Shown here piece by piece: positions 38,057 through 51,478 of a DNA stretch of 64,000 nucleotides. The DNA comes from Allacma fusca. Taxonomy: Eukaryota; Arthropoda; Collembola; Symphypleona; Sminthuridae. The number at the start of each line of letters is the position of its first letter. Within the stretch, counting starts at the first letter, position 1. The DNA lies in contig OX359246.1 of NCBI GenBank assembly GCA_947179485.1, positions 21,018,001-21,082,000 on the forward strand, written 5' to 3'. Below the pieces are notes generated by a model. It did no database searches. It was not told where the DNA came from and saw only the letters and a program-made list of their open reading frames with translations. A program made the translations under genes and the position numbers.

Positions 38057-41000
38057 ATCCCTATAAAATCACAATTCCAGAGCAAGTAAAAGTCCGGGTA
38101 ATTACGTACTATATATATTTTATGTGTACTTATAATTACATACGTACAGGCAAGTGCATACATTTTACACACTCACCCCCTCCTTTGATATAAGTAAATA
38201 CAAAACTGTCCTCGTCCTCCCTATACGTAGATATCCAGGCTTTATATAATTATGCACACAACTCATGTGCTTTGAAGCGCATTTATAAGACCATGGCTCA
38301 TATAATGGCTTTTCCATGGAGCTGTGAACATCTCTGTATGTAAGTCCTTATACGTAGATATCTCTAACGTAAGCGAAACATCCATTGTCACTTACACGAC
38401 TGTCATTGGAATGAACCACAATTTCCTCAGCATTAAAAGTAACTTGAACCTTCCCCTGGAAGGTTGAGTCTCTCTGCGTGAATCTATTATATGTAATTAT
38501 ATGTCTTAGTGTGTATACGTATCTACATATAGGGACGGAGACGAGTCATGTATACACTATAAATATCTAGACGGCCACTTGTACAGTCTGAGACTTACTA
38601 CATAGAACCTGCTCATTTAATTTCTTCTAAAGGACGGTCCTTAAAGTAGGATTTTCGCACCAATTTCCTTGTTTTCATAATTTATGCTAATTTCTAAATT
38701 AAAATTCAACTTTTCTCCTTCCCTCCAGGGATGCCCACACTGTAGCCTAATTTACTTAGTTTTTCCTGGGAAAATTTCATCAAGGCTCTAGCACACTCCC
38801 TGCCTTCCCAACGTTGCTAACATATATCTGTAGATGTACATCTGGATACTTATAACTATAGTTTCTGGAGGCTGGAGGAAAGGGAAAAGTAATTACGTCA
38901 GACTTGAGCATCTACAATCTAAACACTGGCCTTTAGTGTCAGCAAATATGGGGAATGAGTTCAAATGTAGGGAATTCGAAAAATATTTGAAGATTCTCCA
39001 GAATCCACAATTTAAACTTTTTCTTATATTCTACGCTTTTTATTTGTTTTAGCTGAATTTTTCTAAAAGTTATGGTCAAGAATCTGATATTTGCTTCTGA
39101 CAGATCCCACGTAACGGATATAAAAAACACCTTCAAAGTTCCACTCCAATCAAGGAAATCGTTAAGCGTTCCATTTTAAATCCTCCTAATAAAATATAGT
39201 AATAGGCTCCAAATTTCTTGGAGGCACTAAAGGTGTACAGACTTTTTTACAGCAAGACTCTTTTATTATAAAGGAGTTCTGTCTAAGGGTCTAAATTTTT
39301 TGACGCATTCTCTTACCACAAGTTATAACTTCCTCCACAAGAGTAAATCTCTCAAATTTTGCTGCTTTTACAGGAGTGCTCTCGGAGAGATCGTCCACTG
39401 TAGTAGGGGGTCAAAGCCTAACGTGAATTAACTAACTGGAAACTGGACCAGTTCGAAGAATTTTGGTAAATACTTTTGAACTGTAGATATCTGTATTTGT
39501 AATAAAATTACACATTAGTTCCTCCAGAACTTCATTGAACAGAGTCTTCTTCAGTTATTTCCAGGTGTGCATTAAATATGAAGCTCCCTCCTCCACATAT
39601 CCATTCCAGAGTCAGAGTCGGAGACACTTTGAAGCTACTTATGAAAAGCGAGTAATGTGGTCGTTGTGACAGGGAGGGTTGTTTTGCCGTGTCTTTGTGA
39701 ACGTGTCTAATTGCGATATGCAAATTTCACACATGGGATATCAGAGGGGAATGAGGATGACAATACTATTCCATTACGGGGTCTCATTTGTAAAACCAGA
39801 GACCGTATATATATATATATAAATATCGGGGGGAGCATGCCTTAAGATTTAACCTCGATCCGATGTGGACCCTTGCTGTGACAACACTCCTCAACATGAA
39901 TTTTTCTCTTTGACATTACACTACCCACACAAGAAAGAGAAATTGTCCTGTTCCTTGAGTATACAGAGTTTTGGCCCTACGAGGGAAAGTAAATGCTGTT
40001 ATAGGATTGATATGGTCTATTGTGACAGGAGGTCCTTCATAAATTCCGTAGACTGTAGGACACACATTTATGCACATACATAGATACACAACCCCAAGCC
40101 CAACGTACGGCTCACAAGAGAAGCTAATCAAAATATAATCATTGGATGTTTGACTGATTCCGAACGGAAATGATGACGTGCCTTTAAATTAACGGAGCTT
40201 TTAACTTTAATGCTGACTATGAGAACAAATGCTTCCATTACTGGGTATATACGGGGACAGGCTCTTGTGCATGGAAGACAGACGTCCTCATGTAAACTAT
40301 ATATACATATGTATATGGTAAGAGTTTCTGAGTGATTTTCCAGGAATTATTATGCATCCGGCTTTGCTATGTATGTATTCCATATGAGGAGGGAGAGAGT
40401 TGGGAGCTCGAAGAGTTGACAAAGGGCACTCGCTTCATAATAATATGACAATTTGTTTCAAGTTATGCGAAGCGTTCAATTTCCCCCGATCCCACAACAA
40501 AGTGCTTTCCAGGTCTACTCTTGATCATAGTGATCATCTGGCCAGCGAAATGTCAGAAGAGCTCTCCTTCCTTGCTGCTTTCCCCATGCCTCGTGTGTGA
40601 CTCCTTGTGGTTGAGCTCACTACAGTACTTTCCCTCCGTTCTGTTTATAGAGGGGAGCCCCAGTGTAAATTCACCTTTTAGTTTAAGATAGTGTGAATTT
40701 TAATGCTAATTAATTTGGGACTTTCACCCGTTTTTGTAACTATTGTAGGCTAGTCTGCGTGACTTGGATTTGATACACTGTTACTACTGTTAGTCTTCGT
40801 TAAGGGATATGTCTAGTAACGCCATTCCCTTCTGGTACAGTGGTACAGCTAACGTTAAATTTCCTTCCTGAACTGTCCAATTGTTTGCTAATACCTGTAC
40901 AGTTTGTTTTTTGAACGATGGGAAAAGGGAATATGTCAATTTTAATATTTTATGTTTTTGGGCATGCATGGGCTGATTGGGAGTACAGTCCTGGGCTGGA

Positions 41001-44000
41001 TTGTTGTAACAGAGCGCGGAAGAAGGAAGGAAGGGATTTTTAACCTAGCTTTGACAAAGTATCTACAAGAGTGAAATAACCATTTCCATGTAGTTCATAA
41101 ATTTTTGGGATGGAGAATAACGTAGGAGTCCATGTGAAGATACAAGTAGCGTAAATAGGAGTGGAGAGACACGGAATGAATTTTAATGAATTTAATGACA
41201 CGCTTCGCACTAATCATGATGCGAGCAAGACCATGCATGGAGACAATTGATGACGGTCTACGAGGATTTAATGTGCTCATCGAAGTATTGACCTGGGCTT
41301 GTCACCAAAGTCCTCATCCTATGCTCTTTCCCGTAGTTTGAGTTTTGCGAGGTATAATTCCATGGATATAGGAATGTCATGTATGTAAACATGTGGATAT
41401 TTGTATCCATTCTGTAGGACACAAATACAGTCGAGTCTTTTTCAAAAGAAGGCTCAGCAGGCTGAAATTCCCGTATATTAATAATACAAAGGGTCTTATG
41501 TATGTATGTATGTATAAGATTTGGAGCTAAATTAAAGAACTTAACCGTAACAAAAAGTTTATTTTAAATTGAAATGCTCAATTTGTTTACTGACAACGGG
41601 AGTATTTTAAATGTCAAACCTGGCGCAGGATTTAGCACATTTAAAAAACATTCATTCAAAATAACCGGAGTGCATTTTGGCCTGTTCTTGCACCACATGG
41701 CGCCAAAATATAAATTGTGTATCTATATTAAAGCAGTTTTTTGATTTTTAAAAGCTGAAAATCACTGCTTTTGAAATTTGAGATGGAAATTTTAATGCAA
41801 ACTTGAAACGAAGCTAATTATTTGATGAGCACAATTTTTAAGGTTAAAAATTGGCTTCACATGGAAACACATGAGCTTATACAGACCTTAATATTGGTAG
41901 ATAGAATTCTTAAATATAGAAACAAATGAACAGTACAGGATGGGTACAAGCATACCATCATACCCTATCGCCAACATTGCATAATACTATTCCGTTACCC
42001 CAGGATTTAGCAACGATGTAGAAAAGTACCGCTTCTGATCTTGCATTTTTGCAGGGATGGTCTGTCATTCACAAAAGTATTGTAAAAAGTTTTTTAGGAG
42101 CAAAACACGTTCAGAAATTCTCCTGTTCACCTGAAATTGAATTTCCACCACCTTGATTTCCGTTTTTACTTATTGTTAGTCTTGCTCACAATTGCTCTCA
42201 AAGTAGAGGCTTGTTTAATAGTTCTCTGCAAATCTAATTGCATTTTCTGAAACCTAGTGTCAAATCATAAATGGAAACGTTATATCAAAATTTAACCCCT
42301 TCCAAAATAATCCTGACTTTGCATCCCTTGAGCCCTGAATCGAAAATGTTTGGGCTTGTAGGATGATACAGATGTTGAAAAATATGGGAAGGACTTGTTA
42401 AATCATGGAGTGAATTACTATTCCCCCCCCTCTTGTTTTCTATGAGGGATTATGAATCCTTGTAAATCTAATTTTAACCCTTCAGAATTGCATTTACAAA
42501 ATATATCCAGATTAGTAATTACTTAATGAAACATTTTTAAGTATGTCAGATTCTCCAATTAAATTCTGTGAGTAACTACGCGACAATTTCAAAAATCTTT
42601 CTCGAATTTGACACATCCGAATTCTAGTGAGACAACGATGCCCTATTTTAATGTTTAAAAATTTTAAAGCCCCCTATTGGGAGAACATGGCAAAATTCAC
42701 TCTATAGTTACTTACAATTTATTAGTGTATGAACCAACCTAAGCAAGTACTGCAGAATGTTCAACTCATCCTCACTTAAATTCAAGAGTGACATGTCAAA
42801 TGCCCCCCTTGTGAGACGACACAATGAGGAATACATTTTAAAATTCAAAATTCACTCTCTTTTTAAATTTTTCCCATACATTTTCATGAAATTCTCATTG
42901 AAGTCTTAATCAAAATTACGCCATTCTATAGAACATTCTAAGATGCAAAGGCATTTGTTTTGTTATATTGGACAGAGATTTGTTCCTGAATCCTGTCACA
43001 GTCCTAAAATGTACATAGCTACTTAAAATCCATAGGAGAGGATCTCCGACTAATGCTTAAAAGAAACTGTTGCTAATTATAGGGAGAGTCCTTATAGAGA
43101 GGTTCGACTGTTGTAAATTTTCCAGAGCCGTGCATACACCCGCTCTGTATTTACGGGAGCCGTCGGATTCCGGTTACCCTTTCCTCGTATTTACTCATTC
43201 GATAATTCCACATTTAATTCTGTCAAACAGGGCAGGATGAACTAATGACAATTTCATGTAAGTAATATTCACTTTGAGCTCTCTTGCCTGGGTGGTTTGT
43301 TCTTATCAGAGTCGTCTCCCTCCCCACAACGGTCTCATCACACAGACCATGTCCCTTGTCAAAGGAAATTTGAGCGATGCTCTCCCGGTGACCACTGTGA
43401 GTAATGGTACATGTGTTTCTCCGAGACTGTTCCACATCTATAATTATCCCTATATCTATAATACTCAAACATATATAGGGACAAAAAGTACCAGTGGGGT
43501 CACTCAATCCCATTATACTATATTCCCTGGTCCTATATACTTTTACTCGGGATTGTTAGTTGCCATTGGGCTAAATCATGTCCCCTGTCCACTTTATAAT
43601 TATCGTGTCATGAGCCAATTATCCCGTTTCAAATGATGATTTACGAATATTATGAATTATGACAGTGCCCTTTGAACGGATGTACAATCAAATCATCCAT
43701 AAACGCAAATTACTCCATGACCACCACTCACACTTGCCATAGTCATTCTATGATGGGTATCGTCTTGATTTTAAATGGACCACGTTCCTCCACTCTCCTA
43801 TATACATATAAAACCCCTCAGATAAATATTCCCTACTCCAGAAGACTACTCTCTCCCAAATACAGTCCACACTCATCTCTATACTACTTTCCCTCCTTAC
43901 ACCCAAAAATTCCCACATGCTCTAACCTAACGCCAAAAATTCTACAAATTTGCCCCTACATATAAAATGCTCGCCCCCAGGGGTCCCTCTCATTCAGAGT

Positions 44001-47000
44001 ACACTGTACAAGCATATACATAATTACATACATAGCTACTGTAATATAAGAGCAATATAATCAGGGGATAAAAACTCAAACGGACATATCTTCCCCACTT
44101 ATGGCCCTCCCAGCATGTGTACTTATATTTACTGATATAAACACGGGCCAATTAAATTATCCCCTTTAGTTTCTCCTCCTGTCAAAATACCCACTTGATT
44201 ACTCTAAATGCTCCTTTAGTCCCAGCACTTTCGTCTCTCTATTAAATACATAATTATACATACATACATTTACTGCCATACGTACAGATACAGTGTCCAG
44301 TGTCCAACCTCTGAGCTTCAGACACATTTCCCTGTGCAAATGTAATTATTTATGTAGCTCCAAAATTATACAAGCCCCAAAACAGGCTCTGATCTAAAGG
44401 ATCTGCAAATCACGCTATTTTTTTATATAAATTTAGATCCAGCTTGCCTTTCTACAGGAGACTGTATTATCAGTTTAGTGCATGTCCAGATATAAGTAAC
44501 TCCCTTTAAAGAGGATTTTGCCTCTCATGGGAAAATTTTGTCTCACGATGACCAATACTGTATGAAGTTACCAAAATATTTTTGCAAGCTACTTTCGCTC
44601 CTATTGGCTTCATAGAGTATGGAAATCTGAATGTTTATTACATTGACTGGGAAAAGTATACTGTATGATGAGTGTACTGTAATACTGATTGTGAGGGAAT
44701 GACTGTCCAAATTAAAGTATGGATTAGGCTTGAGAGTGTAACGTTTTTTCCCCCAATGTTGACAAGTCCTCCCATTATGTCTGAGATATGGGAATTTTCA
44801 TGTAGAGAAATTAATCAGATTACGGGCCGGGTCTAATTCACATTGTGAAATTTAGGAGGGAGCTATACACTCACTCGGAGTGGATTGGTTGGATGTAATT
44901 TTACTAGAACTATTCTAGCGATGTGAATAAATACAGAACATTGAGAGTGATTATAGCAGACAGAAAACATTTTTGTTCAAGTGTTGTGTATAGGCTTTTA
45001 TGATTTATTTCAAATTCATTTCCAATTAATGTTATTATGTCCTCTGATATATCCCCTTAGATGTTCAAATATACAGTAAATGTAGGCTGGCAGGGGGAGC
45101 TGTGTATATATTGCCTATATGTATGTACAGTATGGGTGAGTGTATGAAGAGAGGGAATTAGTATGAATTTATTTATACGGACATTTCCCCACCAATTTCC
45201 CACCATCGAGCCGTGCATATGGGAGTGGGCTGGAATTAGCCCTCGTTTTTATAACTTGTCTATAATTGACATCATCCTATTAAATTGCTTTTAATTCACG
45301 AACATACATAAGAAGAAAATGCTTTTAAAAGCTCGAGAAAATAATGTAAGCAGGTCTGGAGTACTTTCCTACGAGAGAGCAATTCATTTTCTCTATTATT
45401 GCTTTTTTTCACCGATGATTATTGAAATAACGTATGCTGTCGGGGGGCTGTATATATAATAATTCCAATTTACTATGTACAGTATGTTTGTGGAACGATT
45501 ATAATACTATATAGGCTGGGCTCAATGTACATTCCAGTACATTGGGAAATTACCCAAACCCCAACTCTGATGACACTCCTTTTTATAAATGAACCTTAAA
45601 GTAAAACAAACATAATTGATGAATTTTTGAAAATTTTATTAGTTCAGCGTGTTACTCTACGTAAAGGGGGGAAATTGCACTTAATTGGGCTCGTGTTCGG
45701 TAATTAACCAGCGGCTTCGCAGGTCTCTGTGTAGTTTATTAAATTTCTTAATGTATGCTCATATATAGCATGTACATACGGACAAGAAATAGGAACGATC
45801 CAATGTGATATATCAGGAATTGGAAAAATTATCAAGTATGTATTTAAAAACAAAGTATGAAAGTATATTACACATATGTATCTATGTACCGAACATTGAG
45901 CTCATGTGAGACTCAAGAAGTATTTACGACAGGGAAAAAGAACTTCAAAAATTATCGGGCTTTCCGTGCTAGAAGCGGGTTTCAATTTCCTGGCGCCTGT
46001 ATTTACTCCTTTGGTGTATGAGGACATGGAGAATCGGATAGTTATTTCAGATGTATAGTGTGGATATTGGGCACGTAATAGCAAGTACAATAAATTCTTG
46101 CTATAAGAGCACCGCCGTGAGAAAATGTGACTCTGAATGTAATCCATTGTATGTGGAAACATTTTTGAGGAAAAGGTTCTTAAAAAGTTGTATTTATGGA
46201 GAATGTTCACTGGAATTGAAGAACTGAATAAAATATGCATTTACTAGTTCCATAGGACAAGGGCTATAGACACTCTCACAGACGATGTACACACTTCTCA
46301 GAAATTGCATCGTTTATTTGGGAAATTTCAAAATGCTTTTGATTGACAAGAAAAGTACAAGGGAATTAAATTGGAATTAAAAATTGAGCAGCGGGACTTA
46401 ATAGTTTTAACTTGATCTGTGATCATTGTAAACGTATATGCTCCTCCTGTAGTTATTTATATTAGGATAGTGTCCGTCATATTTTTTTAATATGCTCTAT
46501 TTATCCCAGACATTCTTGTACCTACGTGTATTTTCATTTATACATATTATTGTTTGCCTTTTCCTGTATCTATATATACTTGAGTTACTTGACAATGGAA
46601 TGGGAATTGAACTTTTTAATTGGCTGATTTTTTTAAACTACGATTAGATATATACAGTTGTACTATTTGAGCAGGGGACACAATATTATATGGTTCACTT
46701 GGAAATGATAATGTTTGACTTTAATCGGTTATAATGCCTCTGCCCATTTACGTACACACGTCCTTCTTTCGACAGTTTTCAAGTCCAGGGTACAGTCCAC
46801 TATTCCTATGACAGAGTCCCTTGTTAATAATTTTGTTATTGGATTCTTCCTCGTTGAATACAATATTCATTATTCTTCTCGTACTAGTAGCATAGTATTT
46901 TGAGGGTAAAATTTTTTTTTTAATTTTTAGAGAAGGAATAGAGAGTGTGTGTGTGGACTGTACGTTATGTAAATATATAGAGCGTTTGGGGGGGGCGTTC

Positions 47001-47804
47001 AGAATATTAGGGGGTAATGTCAGACTGACAATGAGGATTTGCTCACAATCAGTATATAGTTGCTCTATTTACCTTTAATTTATGATATGGAAAGTAATTA
47101 TAATAAAATGTGTCAGAGTTATGTACAGATGGTAATGGTCAGGGGGGAAGATAAGAGCAGGCCTTTTGTATGTATACGTAGATACATATGTAGATGTATA
47201 GCTGGAGATACCTGTGGGTATGTAATTTTCTTGTGGTGTTCATGTTTACCCAGAATTGACATGGAGGGAAGGAGCTTGATTGTCCCTGGTTTTTAAATTG
47301 GACCGTCATTCCAAGCTTTGATGCATATTGTATTGCAAACGACTATGTACATATATTCTCAAGACGGTAGCTATGAATTCATTCAGTTTAAATGTGTTTG
47401 TAAGGCGGTGGGAAATTCTGGGATATTTGACGTATGTATCAAGACTTTTAGAACTGAAAACTTTACGAATTCCCGTGCAGTGGATAGAATAAGCATTTTG
47501 TGCATTTCTATTTCCAATTTACTTGAATGTGAGTTCGCTTTATAAATGAGCATTCTTTGAAGAACTCAAAATTCGGCTGTTATAATGCTGTTGTAAGGAG
47601 AAAGCTTAGCATTGAATTAAACAGGAATATTTCTAAATACTTGCACCTCTGCAGAGAAAGCGTCAACAGGTTTTCTAGAAGGGTTGGAGATGTTGTAGAT
47701 ATCTAAATCATGTATGATGTCCGTTCGGAAATTATGTTTAAATTATAATATTCGACATCTCTACGTATTGGGGCATTTTCAATTTAACGACAAAATATGT
47801 GAAT

Positions 47805-48329
47805 TCATTTGAGTTTATCCCAATAATAATTTTTTCCTGCGTGAGTGTAAACAATACAGCCGACAAATTTTACTCTTTTAGGATTACTCTTATAGAAACA
47901 GTGCACTGTAGCTTTATAATGGTAGGAATTATCGTTTGAATTCGGATGTGAACTTGTAATTTGTCTGTTTAAAAAGTCAGTTTGGTAAGAAATGTTTTTT
48001 AAGACTCGGGTGGAATAATGTTCGCCCGAAATAAAACGTTTCTTTGTAAAGTTCCTTCTAGCCAAGCTTAAAAGCAAAAGTAGCAGTTCAATGTAGAATG
48101 TTAAACAGAGTGAGACATCTCTTGCCACAGTATACAAGTAGTTCGATAGTAACGTTGAAATGAAAGCCTTGATGTTATTCAAATGTGAATTCCAATTACC
48201 AATTGGAAGCAACTGTTTTTTCCTGCTACTAATTGCTTTAAGTATTGGAAGTGGGTAACGGAAGCATACTTTTTTAAATAATGCGACCTGTAGGAAGTTA
48301 TACTGTAGTGCAAATATCATTAAAAGCAT
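47805..48329 (-). CDS. hypothetical 174-aa ORF beside the LTR
   Basis: A 174-codon frame opening at ATG 48329, with an in-frame TGA directly before it. For DNA of about 35% GC I estimate that a run this long is expected far less than once in a window of this size, so it deserves listing. The product is rich in Leu, Ser, Asn and Lys, with a hydrophobic stretch (TFYIELLLLLLSLA, near residues 77-90) followed by RR, and a C-terminal part with several aromatic residues. I recognise no family. It lies 164 bp outside the retroelement LTR on the same strand and could be a fragment of an older repeat, a lineage-specific gene, or chance. Confidence 0.25.
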   Translation of the reverse strand: MLLMIFALQYNFLQVALFKKVCFRYPLPILKAISSRKKQLLPIGNWNSHLNNIKAFISTLLSNYLYTVARDVSLCLTFYIELLLLLLSLARRNFTKKRFISGEHYSTRVLKNISYQTDFLNRQITSSHPNSNDNSYHYKATVHCFYKSNPKRVKFVGCIVYTHAGKNYYWDKLK

Positions 48330-48493
48330 TCATTTGAATTTATTCTTTTAAAGTTGTACCATAAAGGCAGGTATAGTATGTAATTACTGCTGTATTAAAT
48401 AATTACATTTGAAACATTAAATAATGAGGAAGTTATTTATGAATTTGAAAATCATTTGCCTTGTAATTTCACGTAAATGTTTGACCTAAATAT

Positions 48494-49078
48494 TGTTACG
48501 TTGGTATTACCCGGGTATTGATGTTGTGTGGGTAATAGACAATGTAGCCTAGGTTCGGGCGTTCCATTCCCCTGAATTATGGTTTCGATGTTGGTGAAAC
48601 TCATGAATAAATGGAACTATTGATTCTGTGTGTAGTTCGTTATTATAATTGATTGAGCCAATTTATTGTTCCTAGAACTGATACAATTTACACTGAACAA
48701 TTAACATTTAACACAAATAGAATTTGAAGTCTGAATCTCTTCTTCTCATGAAATCTTTATTCCACTATCGGAAGATTTCATGTTGCCCTGCTGGCGACCT
48801 GTTGAGATCCATCCCGGAGGGAATGGACTCTAGGTGCTGCTCCGTTTGATGTTGTCTTCTTGAAGTCGAGATTAGAACTTGTACTTAATCTACGTGTCTA
48901 AATCTAAATCTAATCTTATCCTATTCTTAGTTTATTATTTATTAAATAATGTGAATCATTTCCTTATAATTATGTTATGTCAGCGTTTGGCGTCACGTAG
49001 CTTCTGCTTACGACCTTCCAAACTATTTGCTGACTTAGATTATGCTTATTTTACTCTATTTATAATATATCCGTAACA
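48494..49078 (-). repeat. 3' LTR, 585 bp
   Basis: The ends are TGTTACG (48494-48500) and CGTAACA (49072-49078), a perfect 7-bp terminal inverted repeat with the canonical TG...CA. A polypurine tract abuts the inner end on the minus strand, fixing this as the 3' LTR. Read on the minus strand, a TATA-like AT-rich stretch lies close to its start (about 49055-49070). AATAAA polyadenylation words lie at 48756-48761 and 48662-48667. The flanking bases before 48494 (TAAATAT) should contain the target duplication. Confidence 0.85.
48747..48782 (-). promoter_or_regulatory. hairpin enclosing the LTR polyadenylation signal
   Basis: CATGAAATCTT (48747-48757) and AAGATTTCATG (48772-48782) are perfect 11-bp inverted arms around a 14-nt loop. 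On the transcript strand an AATAAA word straddles the loop and stem, resembling the poly(A) hairpin known from the R region of some retroviruses. Confidence 0.55.
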
Positions 49079-49088
49079 TTCCTCTTCT
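49079..49088 (-). other. polypurine tract (plus-strand priming site)
   Basis: The minus strand reads AGAAGAGGAA directly before the LTR start TGTTACG. This is the expected position and composition of the primer for second-strand DNA synthesis in LTR retroelements. Confidence 0.85.
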
Positions 49089-49093
49089 GGGTA

Positions 49094-49111
49094 ATTGTCG
49101 ACCTCGACAAT
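49094..49111. repeat. 18-bp palindrome beside the polypurine tract
   Basis: ATTGTCGA and TCGACAAT flank a two-base centre, five bases inside the polypurine tract. This could be a protein-binding site or a structural element of the 3' untranslated region. Confidence 0.6.
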
Positions 49112-51478
49112 GTCATCTATCGAAGTTCAAGTTCATATTATTTATAACTATACTAGTTTTATTTTTGTTACCATACTTTGTAGCTATATGTTGGTCGTTA
49201 TATTGACTTTGTAGCAAGGTCGTAATGGTATTCATGGGTATTTGTTGTTAAGGCATTTCATACAATTTATCATACATGTTCATCATCATATGTGTATATA
49301 CTTTTTGTAATGCTGTACAATATTTGATGGTGTTATTGTTTGTATACTTACGTCTGATAATCAACCATTTTCATCTTTACATCATTTGCATATACACTAT
49401 TTACATGGAATACGTACATCATGATTTGGCTTGATTTCTAATGTTACTTGTCGTATCTTAAATATACCAGATTCGAAACATCGTAGCAGAATTGAAAATT
49501 TTTGTACACATGTTTTGAAAAGAATTTGTTTGTAAAACTGTCTTGACTGCTCTCCAAACATATGAGGAAAGATCAGCAAAGATTACTTGAAGGCAGATAT
49601 GAAACTATTGACTCTTGTTTCTATTCTCATTTGATTTCTAATTTTTCTGATACTCAATTCTAGTTGTTGAAACATTGTGGCTATTGTCAGTTACTGCTAT
49701 TATTAGGGTAGTGGCCTAATGTATTTTTAAGGTTTATTTAATTTATAGCTTGTAAAATCCCGTGAGTTTCCTTGTGAAACAATTTAACATGTCACAAACA
49801 AATCGTTGTGGGGAAAATTTTAACGGTTTGAAGTGACGGTCTTGAGCGCAGTAGTGTCGCTCTTAAACACAATTATTTGAGAAACCGACGCTGAAACCTC
49901 CTGAGGTCTCCACAGAAAGTCTGAAGAATCTTTTTATTTTCGCCTGTGAAATTTTTGAGTTATTGTTCGGTAGATAGATTATGAATTATGTCTATCTCAT
50001 GCACAACTGTTGGCAATTTCACCAAATGTGAAAACATCGTGCTCCATGAAGTTCTGTAAGTGGTTCTTACTACTTCATAAGACATAAAATCATATTATAC
50101 CGTGAACTATTTTCTCAACTGAGATAGGAATGTATTTTGGCGATAATCCTCGATATATATATATATACCTTGATCTGTAAAAATTCCTATATGATGGAAC
50201 GTGTCAAATTTGTAAGTTAAATTTTCTGTTTAGAGTCCCTTCAAAATTGTGTTTTCTTAATAAGACGTTTGATCTTTTAAGATTTAAAATGTTTCTGATA
50301 AACGAAGTGAAATTAACGATTCCGTAAGTTTTCTTAATGTCAAGTTGTAAAAGATGTCGACACTGTTTGCAATGTAGATCTGTACTGCCTGTAATACCTC
50401 TGGGGTGCAAACCTTGCAGCTTAATTAAGCTACATCAAGAAATGCCGCACCTAGAACCTGAAGTTCCTCACTATTTACTTCTTTTCTTTAATTTCCTTAC
50501 TTTTTATATTTTTATTTAAAGTTCCTCCTACTTATTCGTAGTGTATGTATTTTTGTTTATTTTTCTGATCCCTATAGGATATCTAGTGCTCATAGGATCC
50601 TACTGATCTGGGCACATGCATGTCAATTATTTGACAAAGTATTTTCTAACTATCATTTGAAATGCGAAACACTTTGCAAGTAAATAATTTTATAAATGAA
50701 ACTGTTAACATGTTGAAGTTGTTGAATGTTAAATGAACTGAGAACTTGCTTATACAGGGTTCTGATTTTTGCTGGAAATGTAGTATCCCGCTCATCCCAA
50801 ACGATGAGTAGGTTGGAAATTTAATTTTTATCCTTTTCATATGGAGTCGAATGACCTAATAAGTCGCAAGACATTACAATCATCACTCATTGAGTGAACA
50901 AGCCTCAAGGAATTATGATATTGCCTAAAAATTTTGTTAGAACTGAACCTTATCTTGAAACAATTTCATCTCGTTAACAAATAAATCTTTGTTTTCAAAA
51001 CATAACCTGACTTGATAGTGTTGCTATTCAATAAAATTTTAATCACTGGAATCAATGGGGTGAAAAGGAAATTGGAAAGAAAATGGATAATGAATCCAAT
51101 GATTGGGTTAATGACTGTGGAGCTGATGCCATTGGGCCATGAAAGATATATTGATTTGAATCACATAATCTTTAGACTATTTGTCCTTTTACTCCTATTG
51201 GGGATCTTCCTCTTTAACTATATGGAACTTTTCGTTCGTTATTTGAACTTTTATTATTTTCATTTCAGTTTTATATTTTTATTTTATATGAACTTGATTT
51301 TCTGTGCTTTCTCCTCCTAACCTTATTCTACTTATAATTACTTATCCTATTATTTTACTAATACTATCTTATAACTAATAAATGTTTTTAAATGTTTTTC
51401 CATACAATTTTATGGTTTTGTGTATATTTTTCTTCGTTGTTTTCTTTCTTGCGTTGATCCTTCCCGGTTGGGTCGGTG
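49112..51478 (-). other. long 3' untranslated region of the retroelement
   Basis: About 2.4 kb between the last ORF and the polypurine tract. It is AT-rich, unlike the coding part, and holds only short frames on both strands. An (AT)n stretch lies at about 50152-50167. No gene is supported. Such length is unusual for a gypsy-type 3' region and leaves room for RNA signals or decayed accessory sequence. Confidence 0.6.

Larger units (their letters stand above)
36001..47804. other. non-coding DNA
   Basis: I find no supportable gene here. The longest frames (112 codons at 45902-46240 minus, 120 codons at 43274-43636 plus) are within what AT-rich DNA of this length yields by chance. GA and CT microsatellites occur at 37.3 and 38.0 kb. 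The part from about 41.5 to 43.0 kb has a smoother, less microsatellite-like texture and could be an old repeat copy, without recognisable motifs. Confidence 0.55.

Noticed and set aside
43223-43636. Overlapping 96- and 120-aa ORFs on opposite strands
   Set aside because: Both fall within chance length and neither shows domain features.
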